A stretch of 5,791 bases of DNA from Candidatus Omnitrophota bacterium. GTDB lineage: Bacteria > Omnitrophota > Omnitrophia > Omnitrophales > Abzuiibacteriaceae. Below, in pieces: positions 1 through 5,556 of the stretch. Both the position numbers and the translations under genes were made by a program. The first letter of the stretch is position 1; each line of letters starts with the position of its first letter. The notes below the pieces were generated by a model that searched no databases, was not told the origin of the DNA, and saw nothing but the letters and a program-made list of their open reading frames with translations. The stretch spans positions 1 to 5,791 of the forward strand of contig JACQQN010000141.1 of NCBI GenBank assembly GCA_016206995.1, read 5' to 3'.

Positions 1-282
1 CATACGAACATGGCAAAAGCAGCACTGAATATGCTCACGCATACTTCAGCGAGTGATCTAGCGAAGTATGGTATTTACATGAATGCGGTGGATACTGGAT
101 GGGTGACGGACGAAGACCCAATCCTTCTTTCTATGCGCAAACAAGAAATGCATGATTTCCAGCCGCCGCTTGATATTGTCGATGGCGCTGCAAGAGTCTG
201 TGATCCGTTTTTTGATGGTATTTTGACGGGCAAACATTGGTGTGGCAAATTCCTCAAAGATTATTTTCCTGTTGATTGGTAA
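1..282 (+). CDS. SDR-family oxidoreductase, C-terminal part (5' truncated)
   Basis: The frame is open from the first base and ends in TAA (280-282), so 93 C-terminal residues of a longer protein are visible. The stretch HTNMAKAALNML followed by GIYMNAVDTGWVTDE looks like the SDR active-site helix (the K of YxxxK, then the N-x-V-x-T/P-G-W segment after it). These enzymes are NAD(P)-dependent Rossmann-fold oxidoreductases, usually about 250-400 residues. The substrate cannot be told. The tail (PPLDIVDGAARVCDPFF, then GKFLKDYFPVDW) resembles, from memory, an uncharacterised SDR subgroup. Oddity: the position four residues before the presumed catalytic Lys (codon 16-18) is Thr (codon 4-6), not Tyr. 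The ATG at 10 is internal to the fold and is not the start. The gene is separated from the next feature by a long spacer and a new promoter, so it is probably not part of the purine operon. Confidence 0.8.
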   Translation, partial: HTNMAKAALNMLTHTSASDLAKYGIYMNAVDTGWVTDEDPILLSMRKQEMHDFQPPLDIVDGAARVCDPFFDGILTGKHWCGKFLKDYFPVDW

Positions 283-456
283 CTTCCGGACATCCCATCG
301 CGTTTTCATTGAGCGTTCGGTAGTAATGGATGATCATAAAAACCTGGTTGTTGGAAAGAAATTGCAGGAAATGAGTGGGAAGGCCAAGTGTAATACTTGT
401 TTAGTTGTTTGTGTTAAAGGATGGTTTAACTGAATACACAATTTGGGTCATTTTGG
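283..456. other. Intergenic spacer without a supported gene
   Basis: This follows the SDR stop codon. I found no convincing coding sequence on either strand. A 35-codon frame from ATG 326 to the stop at 431-433 has no good ribosome-binding site and no family resemblance. A weak inverted repeat, CAAGT-N5-ACTTG (385-399), is followed by a T-rich but interrupted tract. It could be a poor terminator for the SDR gene, but the stem is short and AT-rich, so I do not call it one. GGTCA-N7-TGACC (446-462) runs into the -35 box of the promoter that follows. Confidence 0.5.
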
Positions 457-485
457 TTGACCATACCCACTACATCTTGTATACT
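457..485 (+). promoter_or_regulatory. Sigma70-type promoter upstream of the RNA leader and tRNA-Glu
   Basis: TTGACC (457-462, 5/6 to the -35 consensus) and TATACT (480-485, 5/6 to the -10 consensus) are separated by exactly 17 bp, the ideal spacing. The predicted transcription start is about 491-493. The first features downstream are two RNA hairpins and tRNA-Glu at 677, with no protein gene between, so the promoter most likely drives a tRNA or structured-RNA transcript. If that transcript is not terminated, it could continue into sodC and the pur genes. An inverted repeat, GGTCA-N7-TGACC (446-462), overlaps the -35 box and could be an operator, though 5-bp arms can occur by chance. Promoter strength and start site are inferred from sequence only. 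Confidence 0.65.
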
Positions 486-516
486 ACACCTGTTTCGGGC
501 GTTTGTTCCTGCCAAC

Positions 517-612
517 CATGACTTACTGATAATATCTATAGGTAGTCATGACAGTCCCAGCGACAGCACCGAAATTCATTTACGTTTAAGGTGGTGCTGG
601 GACAGAACCTAT
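517..612 (+). other. Structured RNA leader: two adjacent hairpins (possible ncRNA)
   Basis: Hairpin 1 pairs CATGACT (517-523) with AGTCATG (544-550). Hairpin 2 pairs GTCCCAGC (554-561) with GCTGGGAC (596-603), extended across an internal loop by CACC (567-570) with GGTG (590-593). Two alternatives exist. CAGCACC (564-570) can pair with GGTGCTG (593-599), and ATAGGT (538-543) can pair with ACCTAT (607-612), which would rearrange hairpin 1 and enclose hairpin 2. The region starts about 25 nt after the predicted transcription start and ends about 65 nt before tRNA-Glu. No T-tract follows hairpin 2, so it is not a standard intrinsic terminator. It could be a small RNA, a 5' leader removed during tRNA maturation, or a remnant of a repeat element. 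I do not recognise an RNA family. Confidence 0.4.
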
Positions 613-676
613 GTAGTACCAAAGGGTTAGCAATCGGTAGTGGCGGTGGTGTTGATGTTTGTTCTGATAAGGTGGA

Positions 677-754
677 GGCGCTATCGTCTAGGCCGGTCCA
701 GGACGTCAGATTCTCATTCTGAAGACACGAGTTCAAATCTCGTTAGCGCTACCA
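677..754 (+). tRNA. tRNA-Glu (anticodon CTC)
   Basis: A full cloverleaf can be drawn by eye. The acceptor stem is 677-683 with 744-750 (GGCGCTA/TAGCGCT, one G-U at the first pair). The D-arm is 686-689 with 701-704, with a loop like bacterial tRNA-Glu (CGTCTAG...CCAGGAC). The anticodon stem is 706-710 with 718-722 (TCAGA/TCTGA), with loop TTCTCAT placing anticodon CTC at 713-715, which reads GAG. The variable loop is 723-726. The T-arm is 727-731 with 739-743 (ACGAG/CTCGT), with loop TTCAAAT. Discriminator A (751) is followed by genomically encoded CCA (752-754). The length is 78 nt. The gene lies about 185 nt downstream of the predicted start from the promoter at 457-485, and 51 nt before the sodC start codon. 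Two T-runs (758-763, 768-774) follow it without a hairpin. Confidence 0.96.
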
Positions 755-782
755 TAGTTTTTTGGAATTTTTTTAGCTCATT

Positions 783-797
783 CGTAAAGTGTTTACG
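783..797 (+). promoter_or_regulatory. Perfect inverted repeat abutting the sodC ribosome-binding site
   Basis: CGTAAA-GTG-TTTACG is a perfect 6-bp inverted repeat with a 3-nt centre. Its last G is the first base of the sodC Shine-Dalgarno GGAGG (797-801). As DNA it could be a small repressor operator. As RNA it could form a 6-bp, 3-nt-loop hairpin whose base touches the ribosome-binding site and could modulate initiation. Both roles are inference. The stem is AT-rich and the pattern could be chance. Confidence 0.3.
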
Positions 798-801
798 GAG
801 G
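797..801 (+). promoter_or_regulatory. Ribosome-binding site of sodC
   Basis: GGAGG lies 4 nt before the ATG at 806. It fixes that ATG as the start in preference to the in-frame ATG three codons later (815). The basic MKK followed by a hydrophobic stretch from the first ATG also gives a proper signal-peptide start. Confidence 0.75.
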
Positions 802-805
802 CCGT

Positions 806-1330
806 ATGAAAAAAATGATTCCATTTCTTTTTGCTCTCGCCTTTGTGTTACCGGTAAATCTCTATCCAGATGGTACGGCTCAAACTGCGACCGCGAATCT
901 TTATGATGCTCAAAATCAAAATGTTGGCCAGGTAACTTTTACTGAAACTGAAAGCGGTGGCGTGAGCATTCATCTCAAAGTAACAAATCTTCCAGCAGGC
1001 GAACATGCGTTTCACATCCATAGCGTTGGCCAATGTGATGTGCCTGATTTTAAATCTGCAGGCGGTCATTTCAATCCCGAGGGAAAACAACACGGTACTC
1101 ATAATCCTGCCGGCCATCATGCTGGCGACCTTCCTAATATTACTGTAGGGACTGATGGAACCGGCGAAACCGATATTCTTGCTGAAAATGTTACGTTGAA
1201 TGCTGGAGATCACTTGCTTTTGGATGAAGATGGTTCGGCGATTGTGATTCATGAAAAAGCGGATGATAATGTAACCGATCCTGCTGGCAACGCAGGTGCA
1301 CGGATCGCATGTGGGGTGCTTGAAGACTGA
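806..1330 (+). CDS. sodC: Secreted Cu/Zn superoxide dismutase
   Basis: The 174-residue protein has an N-terminal signal peptide (MKK, then a hydrophobic core at about residues 5-19). There is no lipobox cysteine, so a soluble exported enzyme is likely. Residues from about 28 onward form the Cu/Zn-SOD beta-barrel, which converts superoxide to O2 and H2O2. All expected metal ligands are visible: H70 and H72 in AFHIH, bridging H88 in GGHFNP, H96, H105 and D108 in HHAGDLPN, and H149 in IVIHE. Cys77 and Cys169 fit the conserved disulfide, and Arg166 (ARIACG) fits the active-site arginine guiding superoxide. The enzyme looks intact and active. GGAGG at 797-801 supports the start. The stop (1328-1330) is one base before purB, so the two genes are probably cotranscribed and translationally coupled. 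This is an unusual partner, since SodC works outside the cytoplasm and purine synthesis works inside. Confidence 0.95.
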   Translation: MKKMIPFLFALAFVLPVNLYPDGTAQTATANLYDAQNQNVGQVTFTETESGGVSIHLKVTNLPAGEHAFHIHSVGQCDVPDFKSAGGHFNPEGKQHGTHNPAGHHAGDLPNITVGTDGTGETDILAENVTLNAGDHLLLDEDGSAIVIHEKADDNVTDPAGNAGARIACGVLED

Positions 1331-1331
1331 G

Positions 1332-2630
1332 ATGATTGAACGTTACACACGCCCTGAAATGGGGCAAGTTTGGACCGAAGAAAATAAACTCAAGAAGTGG
1401 CTCGAGGTAGAAATTGCAGCTCTCGAAGCGCTTGCGCACTACAGTTATATCCCAAAAGATATTCCCGCCATTGTTCGGAAGAAAGCAAAGTTTGATATCA
1501 AGCGCGTTCATGAAATTGAAGCTACTGTCCAGCATGACGTGATTGCGTTCTTAACGAATGTTTCCGAATATGTTGGTCCCGCTGGTCGCTACGTCCACTT
1601 TGGTTTGACGTCATCAGATATTTTGGATACAGGGCTTGCGCTTCAATTGAAAGAAGCGTCTGCAATCATTCTCAGGGAGCTTGAGACGCTTGGAAAATCG
1701 CTTAAGAAAAAAGCACGCGAACATGCGAATACGTTAATGGTGGGTCGAAGCCACGGCGTTCATGCGGAACCGATTACATTCGGTCTCAAGATGGCACTTT
1801 TCTATGCAGAATTTGAGCGGAATCGTGAACGTTTTAAGCGCGCAGCAGAAAGTGTTGAATATGGGAAGATTTCAGGAGCAGTTGGCACTTTTGCAAATGT
1901 TCACCCGAAAGTAGAAGAGTATGTTTGTAAAAAATTAGGTTTGAAACCTGCGCCGATTTCCACACAGATTGTCCAGCGCGACCGCCACGCAGAATATTTA
2001 ACTACCATTGCAATTATTGGTGGTTCGCTTGAGAAATTAGCAACAGAACTCCGGCATCTTCAAAAAACAGAAACTCGCGAAGTGGAAGAAGCTTTTGGAA
2101 AAGGTCAAAAAGGTTCTTCCGCGATGCCACACAAAAGAAACCCAATTACGGGTGAACGAGTAGCCGGACTTTCGAGAATTCTTCGTGGAAACGCAATGGC
2201 TGCTCTTGAGAATATTGCGCTTTGGCACGAACGAGACATTACACATTCTTCGGTTGAGCGGATTATTTTTCCTGACAGTACGATTTTGCTTGATTACATG
2301 CTCGCCACAACACGGCGTATTATTGATCACTTGGTTGTTTATAAAGAAAATATGCGCGCGAATCTCGAAAAAGGCCGCGGAATGGTCTTTTCGCAAGGAC
2401 TTCTATTGCGTTTGATTGAAAAAGGTTTGACACGCGAGGAGGCCTATAAAATTGTTCAGGATAATGCAAAACGAGTTTGGGAAAATGAAAAAGTTCAACT
2501 GAAAGAAATTGTGAAAAAAGATCCAAAAGTTAAAAAGTATCTAACTCCTAAGGAAATTGACGAAGTGTTTGATTACCATTACCACACAAAACATGTGAAC
2601 CACATTTTAAAACGAGTTGGAGTTTCCTGA
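1332..2630 (+). CDS. purB: Adenylosuccinate lyase
   Basis: The 432-residue protein matches the usual ~430-residue bacterial/archaeal type of the fumarase/aspartase superfamily. It cleaves fumarate from SAICAR (giving AICAR) and from adenylosuccinate (giving AMP), as a cytoplasmic homotetramer. The N-terminus MIERYTRPEMGQVW is the family start. Visible motifs are H68 (EATVQHDV), RYVHFGLTSSDILDT around residues 86-100 with H89, GRSHGVHAEP at 138-147 with H141, and the signature loop GSSAMPHKRNP at 261-271 carrying the catalytic serine. H68 and H141 fall at the same numbers as the catalytic histidines known from Bacillus subtilis PurB, which supports the start at 1332. An in-frame ATG at 1296 would add 12 residues from inside sodC with no family match. 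Shine-Dalgarno signal is weak (GAAG, 1322-1325), consistent with coupling to sodC translation. The stop overlaps the purC start by one base. Confidence 0.96.
   Translation: MIERYTRPEMGQVWTEENKLKKWLEVEIAALEALAHYSYIPKDIPAIVRKKAKFDIKRVHEIEATVQHDVIAFLTNVSEYVGPAGRYVHFGLTSSDILDTGLALQLKEASAIILRELETLGKSLKKKAREHANTLMVGRSHGVHAEPITFGLKMALFYAEFERNRERFKRAAESVEYGKISGAVGTFANVHPKVEEYVCKKLGLKPAPISTQIVQRDRHAEYLTTIAIIGGSLEKLATELRHLQKTETREVEEAFGKGQKGSSAMPHKRNPITGERVAGLSRILRGNAMAALENIALWHERDITHSSVERIIFPDSTILLDYMLATTRRIIDHLVVYKENMRANLEKGRGMVFSQGLLLRLIEKGLTREEAYKIVQDNAKRVWENEKVQLKEIVKKDPKVKKYLTPKEIDEVFDYHYHTKHVNHILKRVGVS
2619..2622 (+). promoter_or_regulatory. Ribosome-binding site of purC
   Basis: GGAG inside the last codons of purB lies 7 nt before the purC ATG at 2630. 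It supports that start within the TGATG stop/start overlap. Confidence 0.6.
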
Positions 2631-3538
2631 TGGCAATTGGAAACTTGAACACCGTTAAAGAAACAAAGCTTTCTCTTCCTTTAATTGCACGTGGGAAAGT
2701 GCGTGATATTTACGCAGTAGGAAACGACCATCTTTTAATGATTACCTCAGACCGTTTGAGCGCATTTGATGTTGTTCTTCCAAACCCAATTCCTTATAAA
2801 GGTTGTGTTTTGAACCAAGTGTCTCTTTTTTGGTTTGATTATTTTAAGAGTGCCGTTTCGAATCACTTGGCGGGGGATTACAAAAAACATCTTCCGGCCG
2901 ATGTGGTCCAAAAATTTGATTCGGAAATACGTGGGCGCTCGATGTTTGTGAAGCGCGCAAAACCACTTTCTGTGGAATGTGTTGTTCGCGGTTATCTTGC
3001 CGGTTCTGGATGGAAAGATTATCTTGTCACTGGAAAAGTTTGCGGACATGCGTTACCAAAAGGAATGAAGCAGTGCGGCAAGCTTCCCGAGCCTATTTTT
3101 ACGCCAGCCACGAAAGAAGCAACCGGTCACGACATTAATATTGATTTTGAGGAAACCGTGAGGCGCGAGGGACGCGAAATTGCAGAGAAAATTAAAAAAC
3201 TTTCAATAGAGCTTTACCTCAAAGGCTCTGAATATGCGGAAAAGAAAGGAATTATCATTGCAGACACGAAATTTGAATTTGGAATTTTGGACGGTAAAGT
3301 TATTTTGATTGATGAAGTATTAACGCCAGACAGTTCACGATTTTGGCCGAAAGATATTTACGAGCCGGGAAAAGATCAGCCAAGTTTTGACAAACAAATT
3401 GTTCGAAATTACCTTCTTGAAATTAAATGGAATCAAAAGCCGCCTGCGCCAACGCTGCCTGATGTGATTGTAGAAAAAACGAGTGAAGCGTACCAAGATG
3501 TTTTCAAGCGCCTGACAGGCCGCAATCTTTCAGTTTGA
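2630..3538 (+). CDS. purC: Phosphoribosylaminoimidazole-succinocarboxamide (SAICAR) synthase
   Basis: This cytoplasmic enzyme joins aspartate to CAIR using ATP to give SAICAR, the substrate of the preceding gene product PurB. The protein has 302 residues, the longer form of the family (short bacterial forms are about 240). Motifs in order are RGKVRDIY near residues 21-28 (nucleotide-binding loop), TSDRLSAFDVVLPNPIPYKG at 39-58, VECVVRGYLAGSGWKDY at 115-131, KEATGHDINI at 162-171, IADTKFEFG at 210-218 and DEVLTPDSSRFWP at 228-240. All are intact, so the enzyme should be functional. The start overlaps the purB stop in TGATG, with GGAG 7 nt upstream. The stop (3536-3538) is followed by the purS ribosome-binding site. 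I see no promoter of its own. Confidence 0.97.
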   Translation: MAIGNLNTVKETKLSLPLIARGKVRDIYAVGNDHLLMITSDRLSAFDVVLPNPIPYKGCVLNQVSLFWFDYFKSAVSNHLAGDYKKHLPADVVQKFDSEIRGRSMFVKRAKPLSVECVVRGYLAGSGWKDYLVTGKVCGHALPKGMKQCGKLPEPIFTPATKEATGHDINIDFEETVRREGREIAEKIKKLSIELYLKGSEYAEKKGIIIADTKFEFGILDGKVILIDEVLTPDSSRFWPKDIYEPGKDQPSFDKQIVRNYLLEIKWNQKPPAPTLPDVIVEKTSEAYQDVFKRLTGRNLSV

Positions 3539-3539
3539 G

Positions 3540-3543
3540 AGGA
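3540..3543 (+). promoter_or_regulatory. Ribosome-binding site of purS (decides the start)
   Basis: AGGA, within GAGAGGA (3537-3543), lies 6 nt before the ATG at 3550. It favours that ATG over a TTG at 3535 that overlaps the purC stop and would add five non-family residues. Confidence 0.7.
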
Positions 3544-3549
3544 ATCAAA

Positions 3550-3807
3550 ATGTACAAAGCAAAAATTAATGTGACACTCAAAAAATCAGTTTTTGATCCA
3601 CAAGGGAAAACAGTGCTGGATGCGCTCCATTCGCTTGGGTTTCAAGAGGCGTCAAAGCTCCGCGTCGGGAAGTTTTTTGATTTGAATTTAAAAGCAAAAA
3701 GCGAAAAAGAAGCAGAAAAAGAAGTCCGCGCGATGTGTGACAAATTACTTGTCAATCCCGTTATAGAAGAATACGAATTTCAAATAGAGGAAGATGGGAA
3801 ATCATGA
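3550..3807 (+). CDS. purS: Phosphoribosylformylglycinamidine synthase, PurS subunit
   Basis: This is an 85-residue protein of the typical PurS length. PurS is a small alpha/beta protein that bridges PurQ and PurL in the three-part FGAM synthase and helps ammonia pass between them. The visible family pattern is an N-terminal beta strand YKAKINVTLKKSVFDPQGKT (residues 2-21), then VLDALHSLGF, then KLRVGKFFDLNL, and a C-terminal VNPVIEEYEF strand. The position directly before purQ and purL is the classic arrangement. A clear AGGA ribosome-binding site supports the ATG at 3550. The last four bases overlap the purQ start (ATGA), indicating translational coupling that fits matched subunit production. 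Confidence 0.95.
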   Translation: MYKAKINVTLKKSVFDPQGKTVLDALHSLGFQEASKLRVGKFFDLNLKAKSEKEAEKEVRAMCDKLLVNPVIEEYEFQIEEDGKS

Positions 3808-4493
3808 ATGCCTGTGTGGTTGTTTTTCCTGGCTCTAATTGTGATGAAGATTGCTGGCATGCGCTTCGAGACGTCATGAAATCAAAAGTGACGTATGTAT
3901 GGCATAAGGAAAGTGTGCTTCCGAAAGTAGATTTGGTTGTCGTACCAGGCGGATTTAGCTATGGGGATTATTTAAGAACTGGAGCCATCGCACGTTTTTC
4001 GCCCATCATGAAAGCGGTTGTGAAACACGCAGAATCAGGCCTGCCGGTGATCGGAATTTGCAACGGGTTTCAAATTCTTTTAGAAACAGGGCTGCTTCCG
4101 GGAGCTATGCTCAGAAATCGTTCGCTTCGGTTTGTTTGCAAACACGTCTATCTCCGAACGGAAAATGTAAAAACTATTTTTACAAATCGTTTGAAGCCAC
4201 GAAAACTTTTGAATATTCCAATCGCGCATGGAGAAGGAAATTATTATTGTGATTCAGAAACCCTGAAGCGACTTCAAACTGGAAACCAAATTGTGTTTCG
4301 TTATGTATCTGAAAAGGGCGCGATTAACGAAGGATCAAATCCGAATGGTTCGGTGGACTCGATTGCCGGAATCATCAATGATAAAGGTAATGTGCTTGGA
4401 ATGATGCCGCATCCCGAACGTGCCAGTGAAGATATTTTAGGTTCTTATGATGGCCGCTTGATTTGGGAAAGTATTCAAACGCATCTTAATTGA
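3804..4493 (+). CDS. purQ: Phosphoribosylformylglycinamidine synthase, glutaminase subunit PurQ
   Basis: A class I glutamine amidotransferase of 229 residues, the usual size. It hydrolyses glutamine and supplies ammonia to PurL for converting FGAR to FGAM. Motifs are VVFPGSNCDEDCWHAL near the N-terminus, VVPGGFSYGDYLRTGAIARF at 46-65 (oxyanion region), GICNGFQ at 84-90 with nucleophile Cys86, FVCKHVYLR at 110-118, IAHGEGNYY at 140-148, and MPHPER at 201-206 with the catalytic His203 and Glu205. The triad is complete. The ATG overlaps the purS stop by four bases, with GGGA (3796-3799) and AGAGGAAG (3786-3793) upstream. The stop is one base before purL, so all three subunits should be made from one message. 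Confidence 0.97.
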   Translation: MNACVVVFPGSNCDEDCWHALRDVMKSKVTYVWHKESVLPKVDLVVVPGGFSYGDYLRTGAIARFSPIMKAVVKHAESGLPVIGICNGFQILLETGLLPGAMLRNRSLRFVCKHVYLRTENVKTIFTNRLKPRKLLNIPIAHGEGNYYCDSETLKRLQTGNQIVFRYVSEKGAINEGSNPNGSVDSIAGIINDKGNVLGMMPHPERASEDILGSYDGRLIWESIQTHLN

Positions 4494-4494
4494 T

Positions 4495-5550
4495 ATGGTT
4501 ACAACTTTGGAAAATCCTACGATTACAAAGGAAATTATAGAAGCGCACGGGCTGACGGAAGAAGAGTTTGGGCGTATTTGTAAAACTTTAGGTCGTGAAC
4601 CAAACATTACAGAACTCGGCATTTATTCCGTGATGTGGAGTGAACACTGTTCTTATAAGAATTCCCGCCCCATATTGAAACAATTTCCCACTGAAGGGAA
4701 AAGTCTCCTCGTGAAAGCGGGGGAAGAAAATGCAGGTTGCGTTGATATTGGAAATGGCCTCGCAGTTGTTTTTAAAATTGAAAGCCATAATCATCCGTCC
4801 GCTATTGAGCCATTTCAAGGAGCAGCGACTGGGGTCGGTGGAATTATCCGCGATATTTTTACGATGGGTGCGCGTCCCATTCTTTCGATGAATTCACTTC
4901 GATTTGGAAATTTAGACAATCCTCAGAACAAACGCTATTTAAGCGGTGTTGTGGCTGGGATTGCTCATTACGGAAATTGCATTGGAATCCCAACAATCGG
5001 TGGAGAAATTTATTTTGATGAGTTTTACAATAGAAATCCGCTTGTAAACGCATTTTGTCTCGGTGTTATTCGTCACAAAGATCTGACCAAAGGAAAAGCG
5101 TCTGGCATTGGAAACCCTGTTTATTATGTAGGTGCTACGACAGGCCGCGATGGTTTAGGTGGTGCGTCATTTGCATCACGCGAACTTACTGAAGAATCTC
5201 ATGAGGATCGTCCCGCCGTCCAAGTGGGTGACCCGTTTATGGAAAAACTTCTTCTTGAGGCTTGTCTTGAGCTTGTGAAGTCAGGTGCGATTGTCGGAAT
5301 GCAGGATATGGGTGCAGCAGGCTTGACATGTTCTACGTGTGAAACAGCGGCGCGTGGAAATGCTGGAATCCAAATTGATCTCGCAGAAGTGCCTCGCCGC
5401 GAAATCGGGATGACGCCCTATGAAGTGATGCTTTCAGAATCTCAAGAACGAATGCTTGTGATTGTTCAGAAGGGAAAAGAAGCCGTCGTCGAAAAAATTT
5501 TTGACAAATGGGATCTTCACGCCAAACAAATTGGTGAAGTAACTTCTTGA
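4495..5550 (+). CDS. purL: FGAM synthase large subunit PurL, N-terminal part ending at an in-frame TGA
   Basis: PurL is the ATP-dependent synthetase subunit converting FGAR to FGAM with ammonia from PurQ. This frame gives 351 residues, while small-type PurL proteins are about 600-750. Visible are MWSEHCSYKNSRP (residues 47-59), KIESHNHPSAIEPFQGAATG (94-113), the following GGIIRDIFTMGARPI, IPTIGGEIYFDE (165-176), GATTGRDGLGG (213-223), MQDMGAAGLTCSTCETA (269-285) and MLSESQERML (312-321). These cover the linker and the first PurM-like half. The frame stops at TGA 5548-5550 after QIGEVTS, just where family members continue with an acidic/glycine turn and RV. The next bases, in the same frame, encode the expected continuation. 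So this is a nonsense mutation, an error in the sequence, or one piece of a split PurL. I see no good Shine-Dalgarno; the start lies one base after the purQ stop, so coupling is likely. Confidence 0.9.
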   Translation: MVTTLENPTITKEIIEAHGLTEEEFGRICKTLGREPNITELGIYSVMWSEHCSYKNSRPILKQFPTEGKSLLVKAGEENAGCVDIGNGLAVVFKIESHNHPSAIEPFQGAATGVGGIIRDIFTMGARPILSMNSLRFGNLDNPQNKRYLSGVVAGIAHYGNCIGIPTIGGEIYFDEFYNRNPLVNAFCLGVIRHKDLTKGKASGIGNPVYYVGATTGRDGLGGASFASRELTEESHEDRPAVQVGDPFMEKLLLEACLELVKSGAIVGMQDMGAAGLTCSTCETAARGNAGIQIDLAEVPRREIGMTPYEVMLSESQERMLVIVQKGKEAVVEKIFDKWDLHAKQIGEVTS

Positions 5551-5556
5551 ACGCAA

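Noticed and set aside
326..433. Possible 35-residue peptide with CNTC motif (ATG 326 to the stop at 431-433)
   Set aside because: It has no ribosome-binding site at a proper distance and no recognisable domain, and it lies in a spacer just before a promoter. A frame this short is expected by chance.
283..676. Purine or other known riboswitch controlling the pur operon
   Set aside because: No recognisable riboswitch core is seen here, and no untranslated leader precedes purB, since sodC lies directly upstream.
755..775. T-runs after tRNA-Glu as an intrinsic terminator
   Set aside because: No GC-rich hairpin directly precedes either T-run. The nearest stems belong to the tRNA itself.
762..790. 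TTGGAA-N17-TAAAGT as a sodC promoter
   Set aside because: Each box matches only 4/6, and the predicted start (about 797) would fall within the Shine-Dalgarno, leaving no usable leader.
640..906. 88-codon open frame spanning the tRNA and the sodC start
   Set aside because: It runs through the tRNA-Glu gene and overlaps the well-supported sodC in another frame.
1296..1331. Upstream in-frame ATG for purB
   Set aside because: The 12 extra residues lie inside sodC and match no family N-terminus. Starting at 1332 gives MIERYTRPEMG and puts H68 and H141 at the expected numbers.
3535..3549. TTG start for purS
   Set aside because: It overlaps the purC stop and adds non-family residues, while the ATG at 3550 has a well-placed AGGA.
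4495..5550. UGA reassigned to Gly or Trp across the genome
   Set aside because: Five neighbouring genes end naturally at TGA at their expected family lengths, and none has an internal TGA.
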